DNA of 64,000 nucleotides from Streptomyces sp. NBC_00250 (GTDB lineage: Bacteria > Actinomycetota > Actinomycetes > Streptomycetales > Streptomycetaceae). Where the stretch lies: assembly GCF_036192275.1 (NCBI RefSeq), contig NZ_CP108088.1, forward strand, positions 806,001 through 870,000, written 5' to 3'. A model generated the notes under the pieces. That model saw only the letters and a list, made by a program, of their open reading frames with translations. It ran no database searches and was not told where the DNA came from. This document shows, piece by piece, positions 51,562 to 59,823 of the stretch (the first letter of the stretch is position 1; each line of letters begins with the position of its first letter). The position numbers and the translations under genes are program-made.

Positions 51562-52479
51562 ATGGCCAGCAGCACCGTTCGCCCGGACCACGAGGACCAG
51601 GACGTCACCGAGTCGGACGTCGCCGAGCGGCTGCTCCGGTCGGCGGCGAAGCTGTCGTACGACCCCGCCGTCGAGGTCGACTGGGACACCCCCCTCGACA
51701 AGGACTTCCACGGCCAGAGTCCCGAGTGGAACTCCCTCTACGGCACCGCGTACTGGAACGAGATGACCGAGGAGCAGCGCAAGGAGCTGACCCGGCAGGA
51801 GACCGCCTCGGTGGCCAGCACCGGCATCTGGTTCGAGATGATCCTCCAGCAGATGGTGCTCCGCGACATCTACCGCATGGACCACACCGATCCCCGGTTC
51901 CAGTGGGCCCTCACCGAGATCGCCGACGAGTGCCGGCACTCCATCATGTTCGCCCGGGGCTCCCAGAAGCTCGGCGCCCCCGCGTACCGGCCGAAGCGGG
52001 CCGTGCTGGAGCTCGGCCGCTTCATGAAGACCGTCGGCTTCGGCGAAGCCGCGTACGCCGGCATCCTCGTCGCCGAGGAGGTCCTCGACGTCATGCAGCG
52101 CGACTGGATGCGCGACGAGCGGGTCGTCCCCTTCGTCCGCACCATCAGCAACATCCACGTCGTGGAGGAGTCCCGGCACATGAAGTTCGCCCGGGACGAG
52201 ACGCGCCGCAACCTCGCACGCGCGAGCAGGGCCCGCCGTCACTTCCAGGCCCTCGTGGTCGCCATCGCCGCGTACTACATCATCACCAGCCTGGTGAACC
52301 CCGAGGTGTACGTGCGGGCCGGACTCGACCCCGAGCGCGCCCGCCGCGAGGCGGCCGCCAACGAGCACTACAAGGCGCAGCTGCGCGCCAGTTGCTCCGG
52401 ACTGATGGAGTTCCTGGCCGACGTCGGGATGCTGACCCGGCCCGCGCTCTTCTTCTACCAGCGCGCCCACCTCGTCTGA
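51562..52479 (+). CDS. AurF-like diiron N-oxygenase
   Basis: A 305-aa helical-bundle protein related to AurF, which oxidises arylamines to nitro compounds. The diiron ligands can be placed: E92, E123 and H126 (ECRH), E172 or E173, and H199, E203 and H206 (HxxxExxH, with the extra His that distinguishes AurF). The start at ATG 51562 has AAGGAG eight bases upstream. It is followed 33 bases later by a ferredoxin/ferredoxin-reductase fusion, presumably its electron supply. It is not next to aromatic-amine biosynthesis genes, so the natural substrate is unknown; a lipid or other amine is possible. Confidence 0.85.
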   Translation: MASSTVRPDHEDQDVTESDVAERLLRSAAKLSYDPAVEVDWDTPLDKDFHGQSPEWNSLYGTAYWNEMTEEQRKELTRQETASVASTGIWFEMILQQMVLRDIYRMDHTDPRFQWALTEIADECRHSIMFARGSQKLGAPAYRPKRAVLELGRFMKTVGFGEAAYAGILVAEEVLDVMQRDWMRDERVVPFVRTISNIHVVEESRHMKFARDETRRNLARASRARRHFQALVVAIAAYYIITSLVNPEVYVRAGLDPERARREAAANEHYKAQLRASCSGLMEFLADVGMLTRPALFFYQRAHLV

Positions 52480-52512
52480 CCCCTCCGAGCCGAGCAGAGC
52501 AGAGCCGACGAC

Positions 52513-54171
52513 ATGACCTACGCGATCACCCAGACCTGCTGCAACGACGCCACCTGCGTCGCCGTCTGCCCGGTCAACTGCATCCATCCGACGCCCGAGG
52601 AGCCGGACTTCGGCACCACGGAGATGCTGTACATCGACCCCAAGGCCTGCATCGACTGCGGCGCCTGCGCCGACGCCTGCCCCGTCGACGCGGTCTTCCC
52701 GGCGGACCGGCTCACCGGACGGCTGCGGGAGTACGAGGCGATCAACGCGGAGTACTACGCGGACCGCACCCCCGCGCCGACGCTCGCCTCGCCCAACTTC
52801 CACAACTGGAGCGAACCCTCGTTCCGCCGCTCCCTGCCCGCCGACTTCGCCCCGCTGCGGATCGCGGTCGTCGGCACGGGACCCGCCGGCATGTACGCCG
52901 CCGAGGACCTGCTCCTGCACACCAACGCCGAGGTCACCCTGGTCGACCGGCTGCCGGTGGCCGGCGGACTCCTCCGGTACGGCGTGGCACCGGACCACCC
53001 CGCGACGAAGGGCGCCGGGGACACCTTCGCGCGCTTCCACAGCCATCCCCGGGTCCGGATGCGGCTGGGCGTGGAGATCGGCAAGGACGTCACCGTCGAG
53101 GAGCTCGCCGCGCACCACGACGCGGTGGTCTACGCGGTGGGCGCGCCCTCCGACCGCCGACTGGGCATCCCCGGCGAGGAGTTGCCCGGCAGCGTCTCGG
53201 CGACCTCCGTCGTGTCCTGGTACAACGCGCATCCCGAGACCGACGCGGACGCCGTCCCGCTCTCCGCCGAGCGGGTCGTCGTGGTCGGCAACGGCAACGT
53301 CGCCCTCGACGTCGCCCGCGTCCTCGTCACGGACCCCGACGCCCTCGCCGGAACGGACATCGCCGACCACGCCCTCGCCGCCCTGCGCGGCACCCGGGTC
53401 CGCGAGGTGGTGCTGCTCGGCCGCCGGGGCCCCGAGGACGCGGCGTACACGACATCCGAACTCCTCGCCCTCAAGCACCTGCCCGGCGTCGACCTGGTCG
53501 TCGACGACCGGGACCCACGCACCGGCGCCGCCGTGGACGCGGCGGCGGACGGGGAGAAGGCCGCGCTGCTCCGGGACGTGGCACGGGAGACGGTGGACTG
53601 GACGCGGGCTCCCGCACCGGACCGGCGCCGGATCGTGCTGCGGTTCCACTCGGCCCCGGTCGAGGCCGTCGGCACCGGCTCCGTCCGCGCGGTCCGGGTG
53701 ACCGAGGACGGATCGCCGTGCGGTACGGAGATCGAGGCGGGACTCCTCGTCCGGGCGATCGGCTACCGGGGCGTCCCGCTGCCGGGTCTGCCCTTCGACG
53801 AGGCGACGGGCACGGTGCCGCACGAGGCCGGGCGGGTGGCCGGGCTGCCCGGGGGCTATGTCGTCGGCTGGATCAAGCGCGGACCGTCCGGGGGCATCGG
53901 GGCCAACCGGGCCTGTGCGGAGGAGACGGTCGGGACGCTGCTCGCGGACGCGGTCTCCGGGGCCCTGCCGACGCCGACGGGCACGGCGCAGGACTTCCGC
54001 CGACTGGCGCGGAGCCGCAGCCGGCATCTCGTCGACGCGCGCGGTCTCGCGGCCATCGACCGGACCGAGCGGGCCAGGGGGCAGGAGGCGGGGCGTCCCC
54101 GGGTCAAGCTCGCCACGGTGCCTGAGCTCGTCGCGGCGGCGCGGGGCGGCCGCTGGCGCCTCAAAGCCTGA
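52513..54171 (+). CDS. Ferredoxin-NADP reductase with fused N-terminal ferredoxin (FprB-like)
   Basis: A 552-aa electron-transfer flavoprotein. Residues 1-70 are a ferredoxin with cysteines at 9/10, 15, 19 and 23 and at 46, 49, 52 and 56 (CIDCGACADACP), like the 7Fe ferredoxins. An adrenodoxin-reductase-type domain follows, with FAD-binding GTGPAG at 121-126, an NADPH-binding GNGNVALDVARVL near 260, and the late GWIKRGPSGGIGANR. This is the FprB layout of mycobacteria. It would pass electrons from NADPH through FAD to the fused Fe-S clusters and on to the diiron protein encoded just upstream. The two genes form one operon. Confidence 0.92.
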   Translation: MTYAITQTCCNDATCVAVCPVNCIHPTPEEPDFGTTEMLYIDPKACIDCGACADACPVDAVFPADRLTGRLREYEAINAEYYADRTPAPTLASPNFHNWSEPSFRRSLPADFAPLRIAVVGTGPAGMYAAEDLLLHTNAEVTLVDRLPVAGGLLRYGVAPDHPATKGAGDTFARFHSHPRVRMRLGVEIGKDVTVEELAAHHDAVVYAVGAPSDRRLGIPGEELPGSVSATSVVSWYNAHPETDADAVPLSAERVVVVGNGNVALDVARVLVTDPDALAGTDIADHALAALRGTRVREVVLLGRRGPEDAAYTTSELLALKHLPGVDLVVDDRDPRTGAAVDAAADGEKAALLRDVARETVDWTRAPAPDRRRIVLRFHSAPVEAVGTGSVRAVRVTEDGSPCGTEIEAGLLVRAIGYRGVPLPGLPFDEATGTVPHEAGRVAGLPGGYVVGWIKRGPSGGIGANRACAEETVGTLLADAVSGALPTPTGTAQDFRRLARSRSRHLVDARGLAAIDRTERARGQEAGRPRVKLATVPELVAAARGGRWRLKA

Positions 54172-54203
54172 AGGACTGAAGGACTTGAAGGACTGAAGGG
54201 ACC
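54169..54203. repeat. Short GAAGGACT-type tandem repeat
   Basis: About four imperfect copies of a 9-10 base GAAGGACTT/GAAGGACTG unit begin within the stop codon of the ferredoxin-reductase gene. No function is evident. Confidence 0.8.
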
Positions 54204-54270
54204 GAACGGAATCGGGGAGACGGGGGTCCGGCCCGGGACGGCGGGCCGGCGGGCACGGCGACGTGGGACG

Positions 54271-54849
54271 TCAGGCCGCGAGGCCCAGGGCCTGGCGGAC
54301 CACGATCGCGTTGAGCCGCACCGCGAACGGCACGACGTCCGTCAGCTCCAGGGCGACGGCCTCCGCCTTCGGCAGCTCGACGGTCACGTCGATGCAGAAG
54401 GCCAGGGCGTACATGTGCTCCCCGGTCTCCTCGTCCTGGAGGGCGAAGAACAGGTCCCGGTAGAAACGGGTCCGCTCCCCCGACTCCTCGTAGAAGGAGA
54501 GACCGGGCTGCCCCTCCTGCGCGGCGAGACCGGTGAAGGCCTGGACGAGCTCCCGCTCGACGGTGGCCCAGAATCCGGCCTCCGCGCACTCCGGCGGAAG
54601 CGCCTGCCGGACGGCCTCCTTGAGGGAGAGGACCATGACCAGGACGGGGGCGTACTCCTGGAGCCCCCAGCCCCGCACCATCTTCACCACGGTGCTGTCC
54701 GGAACGGCCGCGGCGGCCTCCCGTATCGCCTCGAAGTCGAAGTTGACGGTCGCCGGGGCGATCGCCTCCTGGAACCTCCGGTCGATGGACCGGGCCTGCG
54801 CGAGGTGGTCCGCTCCCACCTCGACGACGGTCCTGAAACTGGCGGCCAA
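54271..54849 (-). CDS. Cyt-type (cytolytic delta-endotoxin-like) protein
   Basis: A 192-aa protein without signal peptide. Its segments resemble Bacillus Cyt toxins in order: FQEAIAPATVNFDFEAI near residue 27 (compare the FQNALVPTSTDF block of Cyt1A), a helical middle with WATVERELVQAFTGL, then FYRDLFFALQDEETGEHMY near 128 (compare NVLFAIQNAQTGGVMY) and a final beta segment DVTVELPKAEAVALEL. Cyt toxins insert into membranes as beta-barrels. This homologue is shorter than Cyt1A (about 249 aa) because the N-terminal activation region is missing. Whether it lyses cells is unknown. It is monocistronic. The match is from memory of the sequences, not from a search. Confidence 0.72.
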   Translation of the reverse strand: MAASFRTVVEVGADHLAQARSIDRRFQEAIAPATVNFDFEAIREAAAAVPDSTVVKMVRGWGLQEYAPVLVMVLSLKEAVRQALPPECAEAGFWATVERELVQAFTGLAAQEGQPGLSFYEESGERTRFYRDLFFALQDEETGEHMYALAFCIDVTVELPKAEAVALELTDVVPFAVRLNAIVVRQALGLAA

Positions 54850-54966
54850 AGCTCCTCCTGTGTGATCTCGATGATCAGGAGGGGTCAGTATGCCGAGCGG
54901 CCGTCCGTCCGGGGGAGCGGCGTCCGCCGTACGGACGGGGAACGGCTCACGACCGCTCGGGGCGGC

Positions 54967-55785
54967 TCAGGACCTCTTGCGGGGCTTTCCGCCCGTGCGA
55001 CCCCGGCCGGAGCCACCGGCGCCGCCGGACTTGCGGGCCGTGGGCTTGCCCGTCGTACGCGAACCGGCACCCGGCTTCCCGGACCCGCCCGGCTTCGCCG
55101 GCTTCTGGCCGCGCTTCTGGTCCTTCGCCTGCTTCTGGCCCTTCTGGGCCTCGGCGCGCCGGCCCCGGGTGCTGTTCACCGTGCGGCCGCGCACGATCCC
55201 GATGAACTCCTCCACCAGGTCGGGGGCCTCGTCGGCGGCCGGCCACGACAGGGCCACCCGCGACTGCGGGACGTCCGTCAGCGTCCGGTAGGTGAGGTCC
55301 TTGCGGTGGTGCAGCCGCGCGAGGGACTGCGGCACGGCGAGCACGCCGACGCCCGCCGCGACCAGCTCGATCGCGTCGGCCGTCGTCTCGGGGCGCTCGT
55401 TCGCCGCGCGGCCCGGCAGCCGCTCCCAGCCGAGGGTGTCGTCGAGCGGGTGCAGGACGAGTTCCTCGGCGAGGTCCTCGGCCGACACCTCCTCGGCCGC
55501 CGCGAGCAGGTGGTCCTTGGGGATGACGACGACGGTCGTCTCCGTGTAGAGCGGGATGGCGCTCAGGTCGTCCTTGTCGACGGGCAGCCGCACCAGGCCC
55601 GCGTCGGCCGCGCCCTCCCGGAGCGCGCCGAAGGCCTCGGCGGGCGTCACGGCGAGCAGCGTCAGGGGCACGTCGGGCAGGCGCTCGTTCCAGACCCGCA
55701 CCCACTTCGAGGGTGTCACTCCGGGGACGTACGCGAGCCGGAACGGAGGGGAGGTAAGCGAGGGGGAAGCGTCCGAGCCTGTCAC
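54967..55785 (-). CDS. LysR effector-domain-like protein with basic tail
   Basis: A 272-aa protein starting at GTG. Residues 10-195 match only the substrate-binding half of LysR regulators (FRLAYVPGVTPSKWVRVW, LYTETTVVVIPKDHLLA, ELVAAGVGVLAVPQSLA); the N-terminal helix-turn-helix is absent. The last 70 residues are almost all Lys, Arg, Gly, Ala, Pro and Ser, like a histone H1 tail, and should bind nucleic acid without specificity. It is divergent from the DUF5997 gene with 64 bases between. It may sense a small molecule and contact DNA or RNA through the tail (inference). Confidence 0.85.
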   Translation of the reverse strand: MTGSDASPSLTSPPFRLAYVPGVTPSKWVRVWNERLPDVPLTLLAVTPAEAFGALREGAADAGLVRLPVDKDDLSAIPLYTETTVVVIPKDHLLAAAEEVSAEDLAEELVLHPLDDTLGWERLPGRAANERPETTADAIELVAAGVGVLAVPQSLARLHHRKDLTYRTLTDVPQSRVALSWPAADEAPDLVEEFIGIVRGRTVNSTRGRRAEAQKGQKQAKDQKRGQKPAKPGGSGKPGAGSRTTGKPTARKSGGAGGSGRGRTGGKPRKRS

Positions 55786-55849
55786 CCCGCCAGGTTACCG
55801 GTAGCTGCCGTGGTCGGAACTCGCCCGCACGCTCGATACCCTTGACCTC

Positions 55850-56251
55850 ATGACGTCGCACCAGAGCACCCAGACGATGAAGCCCGCCACCGCGGCGAAG
55901 AAGCTGGGTGTGTACCTCGAGGCCACCCCCGCAGAGTTCCAGGAGGGTGTCGTCTCGCGCACCGAGCTGAACGATCTCCAGGCCAACCCGCCCGAGTGGC
56001 TCCAGGAGCTCCGGAAGAACGGTCCGCACCCCCGCCCGGTGGTCGCGCAGCGGCTCGGTATCTCCATCGCCGGTCTCGCGCGCGGTGGCATCACCGACCC
56101 GCTCACCACCGAGCAGATCGAGGCGCTCCGGCAGGAGCTGCCGGAGTGGCTGCAGAAGGAGCGCGCCACCCAGGCGGAGGTCCGCAAGGAGACCGTCCGC
56201 ATCAAGGAGCGCGACGCGGAGCGTGCCGCGCGCCGCGACCAGGGCGCCTGA
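55850..56251 (+). CDS. DUF5997 family protein
   Basis: A 133-aa protein conserved in streptomycetes: TMKPATAAKKLGVYLEATPAEF, then SRTELNDLQANPPEWLQELR and VAQRLGISIAGLARGG. The HPRPVVAQRLGISIAGLARG part looks like a helix-turn-helix, and the C-terminus is a charged helix. There is no ribosome site before the ATG. GATACC lies ten bases upstream, so the message is probably leaderless. It is divergent from the LysR-effector-like gene; a terminator follows. Confidence 0.85.
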   Translation: MTSHQSTQTMKPATAAKKLGVYLEATPAEFQEGVVSRTELNDLQANPPEWLQELRKNGPHPRPVVAQRLGISIAGLARGGITDPLTTEQIEALRQELPEWLQKERATQAEVRKETVRIKERDAERAARRDQGA

Positions 56252-56262
56252 TCGCTTTCACC

Positions 56263-56302
56263 GCCGGACCGGTCCTGATGGTTTCGCCATCGGACCGGTC
56301 CG
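56263..56302 (+). terminator. Terminator after DUF5997
   Basis: A 17-bp stem starting CCGGACCGGTCC, with a single bulged T and the 5-base loop TTTCG, lies 12 bases after the stop. Confidence 0.8.
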
Positions 56303-56419
56303 GTGTCGTTTCGCCGTCGATCCTGTGCCGTGTCGCTTCCCGGGTCGCTTGCCCACGGGGCCGGTCGTGACGGGTCCTGACCGGTGTGGCGCGCGCCCGG
56401 GCGCGGGAGTCATTCCCTC

Positions 56420-57361
56420 ATGAGTGATACGAACACCGCGTCCGAGCCGCCGGTCGTCGTCGGCGTGGACGGGTCCGAGCACAGTCTCCGGGCCCTGGAG
56501 TGGGCCGTGAGCGCCGCCGAGCACCTGGGAGCGCCGCTGGTCGTGGCCCACGTTCGCTCCGACGCCCTCCAGCTCGGCGCCGCCCGTATCGCCTCTCTGG
56601 GGCCGTCGCCGGAGATTCCCGACTCGGTCGTGACGGCCGTGCGGACGGTGGTCGAGGAGCGCGGACACCGGATTCCCACGCGGTACGAGTCCCTCGACGG
56701 GTCGGTGACCGACGCCCTGCCGGCGGCGGCCCGGGGCGCACGGCTCCTGGTGACCGGTTCCCGCGGGCGCGGCGGCTTCGCCAGTCTGCTGCTCGGCTCG
56801 ACCAGCCGGACTCTCGCCGCGACCTCGCCCTGTCCGCTCGTCGTCGTCCCGCACGAGGCACGCGCGGCGGCTCTGGAGGGCGGGGCGGAGGCCGGCCGGG
56901 TGCTGCTCGGCCTGCACCCGGAGGAGACTCCGGACGAGGTGGTGACCTTCGCGTTCGAGGCGGCGCACCACCGGGGCGTGCCGCTGGAGGCCGTGACGGC
57001 GTTCCGGCTGCCTCCCCAGCCGAGCAGCCTCGTCGTCGCCCCGGCCCCGGCGCTGCAAGTCCCTCCGCCGATGCCTCTCGCGGACACCGCGGAGGAGTTC
57101 GTACAGGAGGCGGAGCGGGAGCAGGAGGAACGGCTGCGGCCGTTCGTCGCGCGCTGGCCGGGGGTCGAGCTCGTCCCGACGGTGGTGCCCGCGGACGCGG
57201 CGGGCCTGCTGGTGGAGGGCTCGCGGGATGCCGGGCTGCTGGTCGTGGGCCGTCACCACCGGCACCGCTTCGGCTCGCTGCTCATCGGTTCGGTCGCCCA
57301 TGCGGTGCTGCACCACGCGCACTGCCCGGTCGCCGTGATCCCGCCCGTACCCCGGGACTGA
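56420..57361 (+). CDS. Tandem-domain universal stress protein
   Basis: A 313-aa protein of two UspA domains. Domain 1 opens VVVGVDGSEHSLRALEWA and has the ATP-binding GSRGRGGFASLLLGSTS. Domain 2 opens RVLLGLHPEETPDEVVTFA and has GRHHRHRFGSLLIGSVAH. The nucleotide-loop glycines and serines are present in both, so ATP binding is expected. In actinobacteria such proteins accumulate under stress or dormancy. GGGAG lies nine bases before the ATG. Confidence 0.93.
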   Translation: MSDTNTASEPPVVVGVDGSEHSLRALEWAVSAAEHLGAPLVVAHVRSDALQLGAARIASLGPSPEIPDSVVTAVRTVVEERGHRIPTRYESLDGSVTDALPAAARGARLLVTGSRGRGGFASLLLGSTSRTLAATSPCPLVVVPHEARAAALEGGAEAGRVLLGLHPEETPDEVVTFAFEAAHHRGVPLEAVTAFRLPPQPSSLVVAPAPALQVPPPMPLADTAEEFVQEAEREQEERLRPFVARWPGVELVPTVVPADAAGLLVEGSRDAGLLVVGRHHRHRFGSLLIGSVAHAVLHHAHCPVAVIPPVPRD

Positions 57362-57661
57362 CGGAAGACCCGGGCGGACGAGCCGGCCCCGGGCATGACA
57401 GTCCCCGGCGGTCCGGGTCGGTTCGCGCGGTCATCGGCCGTCGCCGACGGCTCCGTGCCCGACCGGCCCCGCCGGGGGCCTGGCCAGAGCCGATGCAAGG
57501 GTCACGCGGGCCTTCGGACGTCTCCGTCGGCGGGTGCGGCTCTCTCCGGTTGTCCGGTGTAAAGACGAGTTTCCTCCTTTTCACGCCCGATTCAAGGGGG
57601 TATGGGCATTTGTTACGCGGGGCTTTGTGGCGCGGGGAAGGCTGCTGGTAGAAGGGGAGTC
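57362..57661. other. 300-bp intergenic region upstream of the Nudix gene
   Basis: No gene is seen. The first half is GC-rich with a small GCCGTC/GACGGC hairpin (57437-57451). The last 100 bases are markedly less GC-rich (for example GTAAAGACGAGTTTCC) and probably contain the Nudix promoter. Confidence 0.55.
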
Positions 57662-58162
57662 ATGACCGCCGCCGAAGGGGCCGCCGCCGCCCAGCGCAAT
57701 GTCCAGCCGCCGCCCGCCCAGGCCTCTCTCGGCGCGGGGGTCGTGGTGACCGACGAGGCCGGCCGGGTGCTCCTCGGGCTGCATCGCTCCGGGGTGTGGG
57801 AGCTGCCGGGCGGGAAGGTCGAGCCCGGTGAGTCCGTGGAGGAAGCGGCGGTCCGTGAGCTGGCCGAGGAGACGACGCTCGTCGCGGACGCCGCCGACGT
57901 GGAGGTCATCGGGCTGATCCTGGACTCGGTCGCCTCCGCCCTGATGACCCGGATGACCGCCGCCACGGCGGTACGGGGCTTCCGGGGCGTGCCCGCCGTG
58001 GCCGAGCCGGACAAGATCGAGCGCTGGGAGTGGACGGAGCCCGACCGTCTGCCGGAGGCGCTGTTCCTGCCCTCCGCCCAGGTGCTGCGGATGTGGCGGC
58101 CGGAGCTGCCCCTGCCCGACGGCCCCTTCCACCGCTACACCCTGGGTCGGCTGCCGGGCTGA
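57662..58162 (+). CDS. Nudix hydrolase
   Basis: A 166-aa Nudix hydrolase that cleaves a nucleoside diphosphate linked to another moiety. The Nudix box is complete around residues 50-72 ([21 protein letters not shown]), with the Mg-binding REL and EE. AGAAGGGGAG precedes the ATG at 57662, which I preferred to upstream in-frame codons. Substrates could be NTPs, NDP-sugars or oxidised nucleotides. It is convergent with the FGE-like gene, 13 bases apart. Confidence 0.93.
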   Translation: MTAAEGAAAAQRNVQPPPAQASLGAGVVVTDEAGRVLLGLHRSGVWELPGGKVEPGESVEEAAVRELAEETTLVADAADVEVIGLILDSVASALMTRMTAATAVRGFRGVPAVAEPDKIERWEWTEPDRLPEALFLPSAQVLRMWRPELPLPDGPFHRYTLGRLPG

Positions 58163-58175
58163 CCCTCCGGGTCGC

Positions 58176-58844
58176 TCAGCCCGGGAGGGTGCGGGCGAGG
58201 CGGAAGCCCACGTCGTCGATGCGCAGGGTGGGGTGGCTGCGACGGCGGACCGAGGCGCGGCAGCTCCAGTGCTCGTCGAACCAGCCGCCGCCGCGCAGCA
58301 CCCGGTAGCTGCCGTAGACCTCCGAGTCGTACAGGTCCCAGCACCACTCCCAGACGTTGCCCAGCATGTCGTGGAGGCCCCAGGCATTGGGGCGGCGTTC
58401 GCCGGCTTCGTGGAGGCGCTCGCCGGAGTTGCCGCGGTGCCAGGCGATCTCGTCGAGCGGGCCGTAGCGCGCCTCCGTGGTGCCGGAGCGGCAGGCGTGT
58501 TCCCATTCGGCCTCGGTGGGCAGGCGGTATCCGTCGGCGGTCCTGTCCCACTCCGGCGCGTCCTGCGCGTCGCGGTACGCCGGGCTCAGCCCCTCGCGGA
58601 GGGAGAGGGCGTTGCAGAAGCGGACCGCGTCCTGCCAGGACACCCCTTCCACGGGCAGCCGGTCGCCCCGTGCGGTGCTCGGCCGCTCGCCCGTGACCCG
58701 CTCGTACAGCTCCTGTGTGACCGGGACGGCGCTCAGGCCGTACGGGCCGACGTCGACCGTCCAGCTGCGCTCGGTGCGCCGGTCCGACAGCGTGACCCGC
58801 CCCGCGGGTACCTCGATCATCGCGTTGTCCCCCTGTGTCCCCAT
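58176..58844 (-). CDS. SUMF1/FGE-like protein lacking one catalytic cysteine
   Basis: A 222-aa protein of the formylglycine-generating/EgtB/PvdO fold: MIEVPAGRVTLSD at the start, LPTEAEWEHACRSG, NAWGLHDMLGNVWEWCWD, VLRGGGWFDEHWSCRASVRR and a final GFRLAR. True FGE uses two cysteines five residues apart in the last block. Here only the second is visible (WSCRA) and its partner position is acidic, so sulfatase activation is unlikely. It is shorter than FGE (about 300 aa). No sulfatase gene is near. The substrate is unknown. Confidence 0.85.
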   Translation of the reverse strand: MGTQGDNAMIEVPAGRVTLSDRRTERSWTVDVGPYGLSAVPVTQELYERVTGERPSTARGDRLPVEGVSWQDAVRFCNALSLREGLSPAYRDAQDAPEWDRTADGYRLPTEAEWEHACRSGTTEARYGPLDEIAWHRGNSGERLHEAGERRPNAWGLHDMLGNVWEWCWDLYDSEVYGSYRVLRGGGWFDEHWSCRASVRRRSHPTLRIDDVGFRLARTLPG

Positions 58845-58962
58845 GACCGGATGATCGCAGCATCCCCGAGCGGTCGCGACGTGTCACCGAGCGGGCCACG
58901 GCGAGCGTGGCTAGCGTGGCTCACAGGAACACGTCATCGAATCGGAAGTGGGAGTCACCGTC

Positions 58963-59763
58963 ATGGCCGCACGACCTGAAGGCACGCCGGTCTGGACCGA
59001 CGCGATGTTCACCGACGTCGAGGGCGCCAAGACGTTCTACGGCGACGTGCTCGGCTGGACCTTCGGCGAGTCCTCCTCGGAATTCGGCAACTACACGCAG
59101 GCGTACAAGGGCGGCAAGGCGGTGGCGGCCGTCGTGCCACCGATGCCGGGGCAGGACGGCGAACCGCAGTCGGCCTGGTGTCTGTACTTCGCCTCGCCCG
59201 ACGTCGCCGCCACGGCGGAGAAGATCCGGAGCGCGGGCGGGACCGTCTTGATGGAGCCGATGCAAGTCGGCGACTTCGGGTCGATGTGCATCGCGCAGGA
59301 TCCGTCGGGTGCCACGTTCGGCATCTGGCAGGGGGGTCAGCACGAGGGCTTCGAGCTGGAGGGCGAGAGCGGCTCGTTCGCCTGGGCCGAGGTCTTCACC
59401 CGGGAGCCGGAGAAGGCCGACAAGTTCTACACCGACGTCTTCGGCTACAACTCGAAGAAGATGAAGGACGAGCACATGGACTACCGGGTCTTCGACCTCG
59501 GTGGTGACCAGCCGGTGCTCGGACGGATGGTGATGACGGCGGAGGACTTCCCGCCGGAGATCCCGTCGTACATCCAGCTGTACTTCGCCGTCGACAACTG
59601 CGACAAGGCCGTCGAGGCGGCCGAACGTCTCAACGGGCGGAAGGTGTTCGGGCCGATGGACAGCCCGTTCGGCCGTTTCGCGGCGATCGTGGACCCGCAG
59701 GGGGCCGCCTTCGCCGTGATCGACATGAAGACCACCGTCGGCGCGATGCCCGAGATGGAGTGA
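58963..59763 (+). CDS. Two-domain VOC (glyoxalase-like) protein
   Basis: A 266-aa protein of two vicinal-oxygen-chelate domains: PVWTDAMFTDVEGAKTFYGD to DPSGATFGIWQGG, then WAEVFTREPEKADKFYTDVF to DPQGAAFAVIDM. GGGAG lies eight bases before the ATG at 58963. Close relatives in streptomycetes are annotated as hydroxylase or glyoxalase-like, without a proven reaction. A strong terminator follows directly. Confidence 0.9.
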   Translation: MAARPEGTPVWTDAMFTDVEGAKTFYGDVLGWTFGESSSEFGNYTQAYKGGKAVAAVVPPMPGQDGEPQSAWCLYFASPDVAATAEKIRSAGGTVLMEPMQVGDFGSMCIAQDPSGATFGIWQGGQHEGFELEGESGSFAWAEVFTREPEKADKFYTDVFGYNSKKMKDEHMDYRVFDLGGDQPVLGRMVMTAEDFPPEIPSYIQLYFAVDNCDKAVEAAERLNGRKVFGPMDSPFGRFAAIVDPQGAAFAVIDMKTTVGAMPEME

Positions 59764-59775
59764 GCGGTACGGGAG

Positions 59776-59805
59776 ACCGCCCCGGGACGCGCGTCCCGGG
59801 GCGGT
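59776..59805. terminator. Bidirectional terminator hairpin
   Basis: A perfect 30-base palindrome (ACCGCCCCGGGACGC and its complement, no spacer) sits between the convergent VOC and propeller genes. Confidence 0.85.
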
Positions 59806-59823
59806 TCCGTGCGTCCGGGCGGC

